Below, one piece after another: positions 56,999 through 64,000 of a DNA stretch of 64,000 nt. The translations under genes and the position numbers were made by a program. Source of the stretch: Pseudomonadota bacterium (GTDB lineage Bacteria; Pseudomonadota; Alphaproteobacteria; Rhizobiales; Rhizobiaceae); NCBI GenBank assembly GCA_020161665.1, contig JAIUPA010000029.1, positions 1 through 64,000 on the forward strand. Reading direction: 5' to 3'. How positions within the stretch are numbered: position 1 is the stretch's first letter; the number at the start of each line of letters is the position of its first letter. The notes under the pieces were generated by a model. That model saw only the letters and a list, made by a program, of their open reading frames with translations, had not been told where the DNA came from and made no database searches.

Positions 56999-57424
56999 AT
57001 GAAGTGCCCGATCTGTGCCGGTGCTGAACTTGTTCATGAAGCGAGGGATCTGTCCTATACTTACAAAGGCAGAACGACGACGATTACTGCAGTCGAAGGA
57101 AATTACTGCCCCGCTTGCGCGGAAGTCGTTCTAGATCGGTTGAACGGTGATCGTTATGCAGCCGCGATCCGGGATTTCAAGCGGCAAGTGAATGAAGAGA
57201 TTGGCGTCGATCCGGAATTCATTGCGCGAGTGCGCAAGAAGCTCGATCTCGACCAGAAAGAAGCGGGCCGTGTTTTCGGTGGCGGGGATAATGCTTTTTC
57301 AAGATACGAAAGGGGCCGGGCCAAGCCGCCCGTTGCCCTGATCAAGTTACTCGCGCTTCTCGACAGGCACCCGGAATTGCTTTTCGAGGTCAGTAGCCCG
57401 GCCAATAGCGACAAGGCAGCGTGA
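56999..57424 (+). CDS. mqsA: MqsA-family antitoxin
   Basis: 141 residues. The N-terminal zinc domain is MKCPICAGAEL and NYCPACAEVV (four Cys). The C-terminal helix-turn-helix is VRKKLDLDQKEAGRVFGG followed by GDNAFSRYERGRAKPPVAL. It neutralises MqsR and represses the operon through the AACCT-AGGTT palindrome. ATG 56999 is 8 bases after AAGGAG; an ATG at 56993 is also possible. Confidence 0.93.
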   Translation: MKCPICAGAELVHEARDLSYTYKGRTTTITAVEGNYCPACAEVVLDRLNGDRYAAAIRDFKRQVNEEIGVDPEFIARVRKKLDLDQKEAGRVFGGGDNAFSRYERGRAKPPVALIKLLALLDRHPELLFEVSSPANSDKAA

Positions 57425-57445
57425 GGAAATCCGTTTCCCGTTAAA

Positions 57446-57485
57446 AAAGCGCGAGGCCGCCGGGAACTGACTCTTTCCCGGCGGC
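57446..57485 (-). terminator. Terminator for the DUF4405 gene, hairpin between convergent genes
   Basis: GCCGCCGGGAA pairs with TTCCCGGCGGC. On the minus strand the stem is followed after about 8 bases by TTTTTT. It also lies after mqsA on the plus strand but lacks a U-run in that direction. Confidence 0.5.
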
Positions 57486-57533
57486 GGCAAGCGCATGCAA
57501 GCAGGGTCTGCACGCGCCGCCAAACGGATGGTT

Positions 57534-58037
57534 TTATTGTGCGGGCGCCTTGGCGGCGTTCAGCACTTCCAGAAGATGCATGTCGCTCCGGCCTGCCTTA
57601 ACGGCCACATCATGCAGCCTGTCGTCGGCGGTAGCCGGCAGACCACCTTCGTTAAGCTTGGCGACGATCGCCTCCGGGGTGGAGCCGAGCAAGGGTGCCA
57701 CATCGCTGACCTTGCCCTTCAGAACGGTCTGCAGGAACACCATTTGCGGTGGGCCGCCTGCCCCCTCACCCGTCGGGATGAAGAAGATGCCAGCCGCCAC
57801 CAGCGACAGCACAAGGGCAATCGCCATCGGCAGATGCTTGAAATAGGAGAGCATCGGACGCCAGTTGCGCCACATGTGCAGCACGAAAGGCAGGATGAGC
57901 ACCATGCTCAGCCATTCATGGATGCCGTGAAAGGCCGCCGGTCCAACATGGAAAAAGAGCGCTACGCCGGAAACCAGCGAAACAAGGAAAAGCCCCGTGG
58001 TGAGGGGCGTTGCATAACGATAAAGAATGGATTTCAT
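57534..58037 (-). CDS. DUF4405 membrane protein (cytochrome b-like fold)
   Basis: 167 residues. Three helices (about 7-28, 38-58, 73-92) include His in VGPAAFHGIHEWLSMVLILP and LHMWRNW, spaced as in heme-binding cytochrome b domains. The C-terminal part is a soluble domain (SDVAPLLGSTPEAIVAKL, DMHLLEVLNAA). Possible electron-transfer or chaperone-like membrane protein. The start at 58037 is chosen to fit the family; an ATG at 58067 is possible. Confidence 0.75.
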   Translation of the reverse strand: MKSILYRYATPLTTGLFLVSLVSGVALFFHVGPAAFHGIHEWLSMVLILPFVLHMWRNWRPMLSYFKHLPMAIALVLSLVAAGIFFIPTGEGAGGPPQMVFLQTVLKGKVSDVAPLLGSTPEAIVAKLNEGGLPATADDRLHDVAVKAGRSDMHLLEVLNAAKAPAQ

Positions 58038-58137
58038 GACACGTCTCGGTAGGAGGAAACGTGTCATCTTTAAGGCGACTTTACCACAGGCGCCAGTTAA
58101 CTTCCTGTAACATTTGAAAACGCCTTGCGCGAATTGA

Positions 58138-59457
58138 TCACTCTTCGCGGAAGGCGCGGCTGGCTGAATCGCTGATGGGCTTCACCAGATATTCGAAGAA
58201 GGTGCGCTCGCCCGTGCCGATGAAGGCTTCCACCGGCATGCCGGGGTGAAGCTCCGCCACCGTCAGGCCCGGCGGCAGATCGCCGTCGATGCGCAGCACG
58301 GCACGGTAATAGGGCTCATGCGTGGCCGGATCGATCAGGCGATCAGCCGAAATGGTTTCGACGCGCGCGCCTACCTCGGGCGTCAGCCGTGTATTCAGCG
58401 CCACGAAGCGCAGGCGCGCTTCCTGCCCCTTTTTCACCGCGTCGATGTCGGTCGGGCGAAGACGGGCTTCCACCAGCGGCGTTTCGGAGGTGGGCAGGAT
58501 TTCCATGATCTTTTCGCCTGGAGCGATGACGTTTCCGGCGATGTTGTAGATCGAGTTGACGACGACGCCATCGACAGGCGAGCGAATGATGGTGCGCTCC
58601 AGCACAGCGGCGGCGGCGCGCATCTTCTCCTCGGTATCGGCAAAAGCGACGCGCGTTTCGTTGAGCCGCGTCACGGCTTCTTCGATGCGCTGCGTCATCT
58701 GCCGTTCGATCTGTTCTTGCGCCTCGGCGATCTGGGTGGCGGAACCGGCAATCTCGGCATCAAGCGAGCCGCGCTGCCCGAGAAGATCAGCCAGAATGCG
58801 CACCAGATTGGCATGGTCGGAACGCACCGCAAGGCCACGATCCAGTAGCGCCTTGATGCGGCTGGCCTCGTCCTCGATCACGGCGATCTGCTCGGAGACG
58901 GCCTTCTTCTGGGCTTTCAGCCCGTCGAGGCTTTCATTGATGCGTGTGACGCGCTGGCCAAGGATCAGCCGTTCGGACTGGAAGCGGGCGAGACGGGCGG
59001 CAAATTCCTTGCGCTCCTCGTCGAGCACCGAGGCGATCTCCGACGCAAAGGGCTTCTGCTCGTCCGTAAAGCTCACCTCGAAGGCATCGCGTCCGTCACG
59101 CTCGGCGGAGAGGCGAGCAATGCGGGTCTGAAGGATCATCGCCTGTTTGACGAGGCGCTGATATTCGGTGCGCGCCGTCGTATCGTCCAGCACCATCACG
59201 GTCTGGTCGCGCGAAACATGGTCGCCCTCGCGCACCATGAACTGGCGCAGGATACCGCCTTCCAGATGCTGGATCTGGATGTTGCGGCCAGCGGCGGCGA
59301 CGGTGCCGGAGGCAACGGCTGCCCCTTGCAGGGGTGCAAAGCTCGCCCAAGCGGCAAATCCACCGGCAAAGACCAGCGTCATCGACAGGCCGAACAGTTT
59401 CAGGAGTGCGGTTTCCGAGCGGATAAGGCGCTGCCAGGCAAATTGCGACTCACTCAT
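58138..59457 (-). CDS. prsE: Type I secretion membrane-fusion protein (HlyD family)
   Basis: 439 residues. One N-terminal helix (about 20-42), lipoyl-like half-motifs, a long coiled coil (about 95-290) and SPVDGVVVNSIYNIAGNVIA, with LHPGMPVEAFIGTGERTFFE near the end, match PrtE/PrsE proteins. It links the inner-membrane ABC exporter to an outer-membrane TolC channel, which is not in this window. Its start overlaps the ABC gene stop by 8 bases. Confidence 0.92.
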   Translation of the reverse strand: MSESQFAWQRLIRSETALLKLFGLSMTLVFAGGFAAWASFAPLQGAAVASGTVAAAGRNIQIQHLEGGILRQFMVREGDHVSRDQTVMVLDDTTARTEYQRLVKQAMILQTRIARLSAERDGRDAFEVSFTDEQKPFASEIASVLDEERKEFAARLARFQSERLILGQRVTRINESLDGLKAQKKAVSEQIAVIEDEASRIKALLDRGLAVRSDHANLVRILADLLGQRGSLDAEIAGSATQIAEAQEQIERQMTQRIEEAVTRLNETRVAFADTEEKMRAAAAVLERTIIRSPVDGVVVNSIYNIAGNVIAPGEKIMEILPTSETPLVEARLRPTDIDAVKKGQEARLRFVALNTRLTPEVGARVETISADRLIDPATHEPYYRAVLRIDGDLPPGLTVAELHPGMPVEAFIGTGERTFFEYLVKPISDSASRAFREE

Positions 59458-61261
59458 GGCCGATCTCCGTCAGGCTTGCCGGTTCACGCGGCGTTTCTGC
59501 ATTGGCAGCGGCGGTGATGGTCACCCGCCGGGCCGGGTCAGCGCGCATGGAGCGCACGATCGCCGGGGCGTTAGTACCCGATGTGCGGCGAAGTTTTTTC
59601 AAGGTCTCAACCGCCGGGCCGAAATCCTCAATCGAGCCGTTGCGCAGCACCATCACCTGATCGCAGCGGCTGGCCATGGCCAGTCGATGGGTGACGATGA
59701 TGACGGTCGTGCCCGCCTCGCGGGCACCGTCGAGCGCCCGTTCCAGCGCCATGTCACCCTCGGCGTCGAGATTGGCGTTCGGCTCGTCAAGGATCAAAAG
59801 CTTCGGCTGGCCGTAAAAGGCGCGGGCGAGTGCAATGCGCTGGCGCATGCCGCCGGAAAGGCCGATACCGCTCGTGCCGCCGACGACCGTCTGGTAGCCA
59901 TCGGCAAGCCCCATGACGAGATCATGCGCCTGTGCCCGCTGGGCGGCGTCCACCACCTTCGCGTCGGTGCTGTCGGGATCGAAACGGGCGATGTTCTCGG
60001 CAATCGTGCCGGGCAGAAGGTCCACGTCCTGCGCCAGATAGCCGATGCTGCGGCCAAGCTGGGCCTCGTTCCATGTGCGGTAATCCGCGCCATCGAGGCT
60101 CACATGCCCGCCGGAGGGGGTAAGCGCCCCCGCGATCATGCGCACGAGGGTGGATTTCCCCGCCCCGCTCGGCCCCATCACAGCCAGCATGCAGCCCGCC
60201 GGAATTTCGAAATTGAGCCGCTTGATGACCGGCGGTGCCCCGGCCGGGCGGTAAGGCGGCAGCCACATGAGATCACGCACCGCCACATCGCCGCGCGGGG
60301 TCGGAAGCTCGATACGCGGCTTCAGATCGCGCTGCGTCATGATGGCCCGGTCAAGGCGCAAAAGCGCGCGGTGGGCTTCCACCGTCTGCTTCCAGCCGCC
60401 GATCAACTGGTCGATAGGCTGCAGGGCGCGCCCCGAAATCAGCGAGGACGCGAAGATCATGCCCGCCGTCATCTGTCCTTTGAGAACGAGATAGGCGCCG
60501 GTTCCCAGAATGGCGAGTTGCAGCACCATGCGCAGCACTCGTGACAGGCTGGTGAAAATGGCATTGCGTTCACCCACGCGGTCGCTGTAGACGGTCGCTG
60601 CGGCGAATTTCTCGCCCCAGGACTCCACGGCGTTGTCCTTCATGCCCATGGCCCGCACGGATTCCGCCGATTTGACGAAGGCCTGCGCCGTGAGGTTCGC
60701 AAGCGTTGCCTGTTCGGTGGCAGACTGGCTGTCCCTGCGCCCGGTCATCTGGTTCAGGACGACCACGCTGATGAGCAGCGCCGCACCGAACACGGTGAGC
60801 ACGAACAGCACCGGATGGATGGTGTAGAGCACCAGCAGAAAGAAAGGCAGGAACGGCAGGTCCAGAAGATTGGCCAGCCCGCGCGAGGCGATGAAGCCGC
60901 GAAGCGTTGCCAGATCGCGCAGCGGCTGGATATCGCCAAAGCCGGCGCGCGGTCCCGAAAGGGCCGCCTTGAAGGCAAGTGCGGCGTAGGAACGATCAAG
61001 GCCTGCGGCAATGCGCTGGCTGAAGAGCGAACGGACCACCTCGAGAACGGCCATCAGGCCAAGGGCAGCCACCGCCATCAGGGTGATATAGATGAGCGTC
61101 TCGCCGCTGTTTGAGGGCAGCACGCGGTCATAGACCTGCAGCATATAGAGCGAGGGAACGAGCAGCGTCACGTTCAGGACGAACGAGAACAGGCCGAGCG
61201 GCACGATGCTCTTGCGCAAGACGCCAGTCCAGGAAAGTGCTGCGGCAGAACGCTGGGTCAT
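59450..61261 (-). CDS. prsD: Type I secretion ABC exporter (permease-ATPase)
   Basis: 603 residues. Six helices occupy about residues 15-300, then the ATPase: AVMGPSGAGKSTLVRMIAG (Walker A), SGGMRQRIALARAFYG (signature), LLILDEPNANLDAEGD (Walker B), VIIVTHRLAMAS (H loop). There is no N-terminal peptidase domain, as usual for RTX protein exporters of the PrtD type. The start at 61261 (MTQRSAAALSW) is the family-like one; the frame is open to 61336. The RTX gene 1 kb upstream is the likely cargo. Confidence 0.92.
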   Translation of the reverse strand: MTQRSAAALSWTGVLRKSIVPLGLFSFVLNVTLLVPSLYMLQVYDRVLPSNSGETLIYITLMAVAALGLMAVLEVVRSLFSQRIAAGLDRSYAALAFKAALSGPRAGFGDIQPLRDLATLRGFIASRGLANLLDLPFLPFFLLVLYTIHPVLFVLTVFGAALLISVVVLNQMTGRRDSQSATEQATLANLTAQAFVKSAESVRAMGMKDNAVESWGEKFAAATVYSDRVGERNAIFTSLSRVLRMVLQLAILGTGAYLVLKGQMTAGMIFASSLISGRALQPIDQLIGGWKQTVEAHRALLRLDRAIMTQRDLKPRIELPTPRGDVAVRDLMWLPPYRPAGAPPVIKRLNFEIPAGCMLAVMGPSGAGKSTLVRMIAGALTPSGGHVSLDGADYRTWNEAQLGRSIGYLAQDVDLLPGTIAENIARFDPDSTDAKVVDAAQRAQAHDLVMGLADGYQTVVGGTSGIGLSGGMRQRIALARAFYGQPKLLILDEPNANLDAEGDMALERALDGAREAGTTVIIVTHRLAMASRCDQVMVLRNGSIEDFGPAVETLKKLRRTSGTNAPAIVRSMRADPARRVTITAAANAETPREPASLTEIGHE

Positions 61262-61416
61262 GGACAACTCGCCGTTCGGGTTGCGGCCTCGCAACCCCCA
61301 TGGGCGCAGACCTTTGACAGGCTGAACCCATGCCATACCGGCCCGTTCATGTCACACAAATGCGGGTATTAAGCTTAATCTGCGGGGTTTTATCGATTGT
61401 CACGATGTGGTCGTGT

Positions 61417-61454
61417 CGCTCGCCGAAACGCGATGAATTGAGCTTCGGCGAGCG
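61417..61454. terminator. Hairpin after the small lipoprotein gene
   Basis: CGCTCGCCGAA (61417-61427) pairs perfectly with TTCGGCGAGCG (61444-61454). There is no U-run, so it may be a stabilising or partial terminator. Confidence 0.5.
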
Positions 61455-61468
61455 CAGGGTGCTGGCCG

Positions 61469-62035
61469 TTACTTCTTCGGCGTCAGCCAGGTCTTGATGT
61501 TCTTGGTGAAGTTGATGGCGAGCTTTTCGGCCAGCTGATCCTGGCTCTTCGTCATCATGGCATTCACGGCCAGCGCGATGGCCATGCCGCCGAGATCGCC
61601 ACCCTTCACAGCGGTGTTTTCGCCGCGAATCTGCGGGTTCTGGGCGACCAGCTGACCCGTTGCGATGTCTTCCAGTCGAACCGTTCCGGAAATGTAGCTG
61701 TCACTGGAGAGCAGAACGCGCCCCTGCATGGAGGCAAGGTCGGCCGATTGCAGCGTGATGACAAGGCGAACCGGCTTTTTGCCGCCCGGATACCCCTTGA
61801 GTTCGCGCGTTGCGACATTCTGCAGCGAGGACACCACAAGAGCAACCTGCTGCTGCGGCGTCATGTTGTTGAGCATCGGTGCGCCGGTTGCAACGTCCGG
61901 GGTTGCTTCGACCTGAACGGCTGCAACCTGAACCCCTTTCAGGGTTTCCGTCAGACGAGGGTCTTGCGTGACGCATCCCGTCAGGACGAAGGCGGCAAAA
62001 GCCACCGCGGCAACGGTCTTGATCGACTGCTTCAT
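61469..62035 (-). CDS. Lipoprotein of the secretion/adhesin locus (LpoB/CsgG-like)
   Basis: 188 residues. The signal peptide MKQSIKTVAAVAFAAFVLTG ends at the lipobox Cys (LTGC). VALVVSSLQNVATRELKGYP and SYISGTVRLEDIATGQLVAQ resemble the CsgG/LpoB-type nucleotide-binding-like fold. It may anchor to the inner face of the outer membrane. It lies between the exporter and the RTX gene, so a role in surface exposure of that protein is likely but not shown. The frame to 62125 includes 30 residues not needed. Confidence 0.75.
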   Translation of the reverse strand: MKQSIKTVAAVAFAAFVLTGCVTQDPRLTETLKGVQVAAVQVEATPDVATGAPMLNNMTPQQQVALVVSSLQNVATRELKGYPGGKKPVRLVITLQSADLASMQGRVLLSSDSYISGTVRLEDIATGQLVAQNPQIRGENTAVKGGDLGGMAIALAVNAMMTKSQDQLAEKLAINFTKNIKTWLTPKK

Positions 62036-62125
62036 GCGATTGTAAGTCGGGTAAAAGTTCGAAATCATGTGTGCCCCCAATGCCATTTCAATTTTTCTCC
62101 GCTGAATTTTTCTGTGTTTTATCAA

Positions 62126-62418
62126 GGTGCAGCGACGACAAAGCGATGAATGTCAAAACGTAAACCGTCTGAAAAGTTCAAAAAAACAACGCCAAAACAA
62201 ATGTTTATGGCGTTTCATTTCCATCGTTCAACAAGCAGGGGCTTGCTAGGAAAGCTCTGCCTCTGATGATTCATCAAATTATCGGCAACCTTGAGTTTAG
62301 CCGAGATGCTTTCTCGATGGCCACGTGACTTTCGTCTGAAACGACGCATTTGTGTCTTGTGGGGCAGTGCGTCCACAAGATTTCGATTGTTTTGCGAGGG
62401 ATCGGGAGGATAGCGCGG
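62126..62418. other. Intergenic region between lipoprotein and RTX genes
   Basis: AT-rich, about 290 bases. It holds the terminator of the RTX gene at 62179-62214 and must hold the promoter of the lipoprotein gene. No other gene is seen. Confidence 0.5.
62179..62214 (-). terminator. Terminator of the RTX gene
   Basis: AACGCCA (62188-62194) pairs with TGGCGTT (62208-62214), and inner AAACA pairs with TGTTT. On the minus strand it is followed by a run of T from 62186 to 62179 with one interruption. The RTX stop is 205 bases upstream. Confidence 0.7.
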
Positions 62419-64000
62419 TCAGACGACCGCGCCGACGGGTTCGGGATCGAACCACAACCCATCCGCCGGGGTGTCGGCGTGGGCCAGACCGAGATAATCG
62501 GCAAGGGCTAGAACATCCGCCGAATGCGCCTCGACAACCGGCGTATCGCTGTCGGTCAGGGCTTCGAGCGGCGCGGTATAATCGGCGTCGAAATCCCCAT
62601 TGAAGGCGGCAAAGTCAAACGCCGGGGCGTCTGTTGTCTCGAAAGACTGCACCTGGGCCTCATCCACGGCAAGCGGGCCTGCAAGGCTCGGGGCCATGGC
62701 GACCTGTCGGGCGGCAGAGGGTTCTGCGACCGCCTGAAGAATGGCGTCGCGATCCATCGAGGTGCCATCGGCAAACTCGATGCGCTCGATGCCCCAGTAA
62801 TCCACATCCGAGTAGAACTGTTCATCGACCGTCACCACCTCGCCGGTGGCGTGGATGGTGATTTCGAGATGAACGCCGTTGCGAGCAAGGCTCACATCGT
62901 TGGCGTTGAGATCGCTAAAGCGCAGAATGTCGGTGTTGTCGGTAAAGCCTGCCTCGTCGTCGAGATAGTCATTCCCGTCGCCGCTAGCGTAGAGATAAAG
63001 ATCGCTGCCCGCGCTGCCCTGAAGGCGGTCATCGCCAAGGCCGCCGCGAATGATGTCGTCACCCCAGGTGCCGTCAATCGTTTCGCTGGCTGGCGTGCCG
63101 ACAATGGCCGCGAAAGGATCGCCATGGGGCGAGCCGATGGCGTCGAGATCGCTGCGGTCCCACTCGGAACCATCGGCAAAGACGATGCGCTCGAGGCCCC
63201 AATATTCGGTGTTCGAATAATATTGCTCGTCAACGGTGATGGTCTGGCCGGTCTTCAGATCGGTGAGCAGCAGATGCAGGCCATCGCGCGCGGCGGAAAT
63301 GTCTTCCATATTCAGATTGGTGAAGCGCAGCGTATCGATATTGTCGGTGAAGCCCGCCTCGTCATCGAGGTAGTCGTTGCCGTCGCCGGAGGCGTAGAGA
63401 TAGAGGTCGCTGCCCGCCCCACCCTGCAGGCGGTCGTCGCCGAGCCCGCCGCGCAGCACATCGTCGCCGGATGTGCCGTCGACCGTTTCGTTGCCGGTCG
63501 TGCTCCACGTGGTGACCGCCGGGAAGGTGACAGCATCAAGGATCGCATCGCGGTCCATCGCCGTGCCATCGGCAAAGATGATCTGCTCAATGCCCCAATA
63601 GCCGGTATCGGAGAAGAACTGCTCGTCGATGGTGATGACGGACCCGGTCTTCAGGTCGGTGAGCAGAACATGAAGACCGTCGCGCTCAAGCTTGATGTCG
63701 ATGGCGTTCAGGTCTTCAAGGCGCAGGATGTCGGTCTCGTCACCGCGCCCGGATTCGTCATCGATGTAATCGCTGCCATCGCCGGAACGGTAGAGATAGG
63801 TATCCGAACCGCCGCTGCCCTGCAGGCGGTCATCGCCCTTCGCACCGCGAATCATGTCATCGCCCCAGCCGCCGTCGAGCGTTTCGCCCTCGTTGCTGCC
63901 GATGATCGCCGAAAAGGGATCGCCATAGGGTGAGCCGATGGCATCCAGCACCTGACGGTTCCATTCGGAACCATCGGCAAAGCGGATGCGCTCGATACCC
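62419..64000 (-). CDS. RTX (hemolysin-type calcium-binding) repeat protein, 3' part
   Basis: The frame runs off the window at 64000; at least 527 residues are visible. Three units of about 133 residues are seen, each with a calcium-binding stretch such as GGLGDDRLQGSAGSDLYLYA, a YLDDEAGFTDNIDTLRF segment and WGIERIEFADGTSMDRDAIL. The last about 100 residues are repeat-free, acidic and end FDPEPVGAVV, a probable type I secretion signal. It is the likely cargo of the HlyD/ABC exporter. Surface or biofilm adhesion is inferred. Confidence 0.9.
   Translation of the reverse strand, partial: GIERIRFADGSEWNRQVLDAIGSPYGDPFSAIIGSNEGETLDGGWGDDMIRGAKGDDRLQGSGGSDTYLYRSGDGSDYIDDESGRGDETDILRLEDLNAIDIKLERDGLHVLLTDLKTGSVITIDEQFFSDTGYWGIEQIIFADGTAMDRDAILDAVTFPAVTTWSTTGNETVDGTSGDDVLRGGLGDDRLQGGAGSDLYLYASGDGNDYLDDEAGFTDNIDTLRFTNLNMEDISAARDGLHLLLTDLKTGQTITVDEQYYSNTEYWGLERIVFADGSEWDRSDLDAIGSPHGDPFAAIVGTPASETIDGTWGDDIIRGGLGDDRLQGSAGSDLYLYASGDGNDYLDDEAGFTDNTDILRFSDLNANDVSLARNGVHLEITIHATGEVVTVDEQFYSDVDYWGIERIEFADGTSMDRDAILQAVAEPSAARQVAMAPSLAGPLAVDEAQVQSFETTDAPAFDFAAFNGDFDADYTAPLEALTDSDTPVVEAHSADVLALADYLGLAHADTPADGLWFDPEPVGAVV

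Noticed and set aside
62524..63933. 469-codon plus-strand frame opposite the RTX gene
   Set aside because: It arises because the RTX repeats are regular; its own repeats are simply the reverse complement.
63117..63951. Separate complete gene starting with GTG at 63951
   Set aside because: The frame is open to the window end and upstream codons continue the repeat unit (FADGSEWNRQ), so the start lies outside.

Overview
The window reads as chromosome (or chromid) of an alphaproteobacterium of the order Hyphomicrobiales (Rhizobiales; Brucellaceae/Rhizobiaceae-like). Support: fairly high GC, an LpsL-type UDP-glucuronate epimerase beside a rhamnose operon, TctDE/TctCBA and TAXI-TRAP transporters, an iron-sulfur bacterial cryptochrome/photolyase, a TGA-N9-TCA (RirA-type) box before a ferric-iron ABC transporter, PrtDE-type type I secretion, and IS3-family remnants. 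No rRNA, tRNA or CRISPR array was seen. Species cannot be fixed by reading alone.

Layout. 1-137: IS3-family end. 0.8-10.8 kb (mostly minus): nucleotide-sugar block (ugd; lpsL-rfbC-rfbD-rfbA-rfbB; galE; fkbH-like) plus a divergent radical SAM/SPASM gene. ugd and the lpsL operon share a promoter-like element. 11.2-17.8 kb (plus): TAXI-TRAP uptake operon with DUF1850 protein and a DctB/DctD-type two-component pair whose sigma54 loop reads GAFPGA instead of GAFTGA. 18.1-24.5 kb (minus): the most interesting unit, a tightly coupled five-gene operon: BTAD/TPR regulator, 143-aa unknown protein, YcaO, TfuA and a pentein-fold guanidine-modifying enzyme. It looks like a ribosomal-peptide (RiPP) or protein-modifying system in which a YcaO/TfuA pair (backbone thioamide or azoline chemistry) is joined to an arginine-directed enzyme.

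24.7-29.5 kb: accessory patch with an orphan SUKH immunity protein, an IS3 OrfB tail, a hipA-hipB module in reversed order, and a racemase gene broken at a T tract. 29.6-36.9 kb: tctD-tctE plus a co-operonic periplasmic binding protein, then tctCBA for tricarboxylate uptake. 36.9-39.0 kb: ParE/RelB-type toxin-antitoxin, a fragment of a short-chain dehydrogenase gene, and a fic gene broken at another T tract. 39.2-42.0 kb: SDR, FeS photolyase/cryptochrome, DUF3833. 42.1-45.9 kb: fbpC-fbpA-fbpB iron uptake. 46-49 kb: small genes and a soluble chemoreceptor. 49.3-55.1 kb: surface-glycan genes (glf, an unknown glycosyltransferase-like protein, a DUF707 protein, GT2) and a palindromic repeat. 55.3-57.4 kb: double-receiver GGDEF protein and mqsRA. 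57.5 kb to the end: DUF4405 membrane protein, then type I secretion (HlyD and ABC), a small lipoprotein, and the 3' part of an RTX adhesin-like gene that is the likely secreted substrate.

Together the window is rich in cell-envelope and environmental-sensing functions: activated sugars for O-antigen/exopolysaccharide, secreted RTX protein, c-di-GMP signalling, and three uptake systems each with visible regulatory sequence. Gene starts were adjusted from the longest frame where a ribosome-binding site, signal peptide, overlap or family alignment argued for it.
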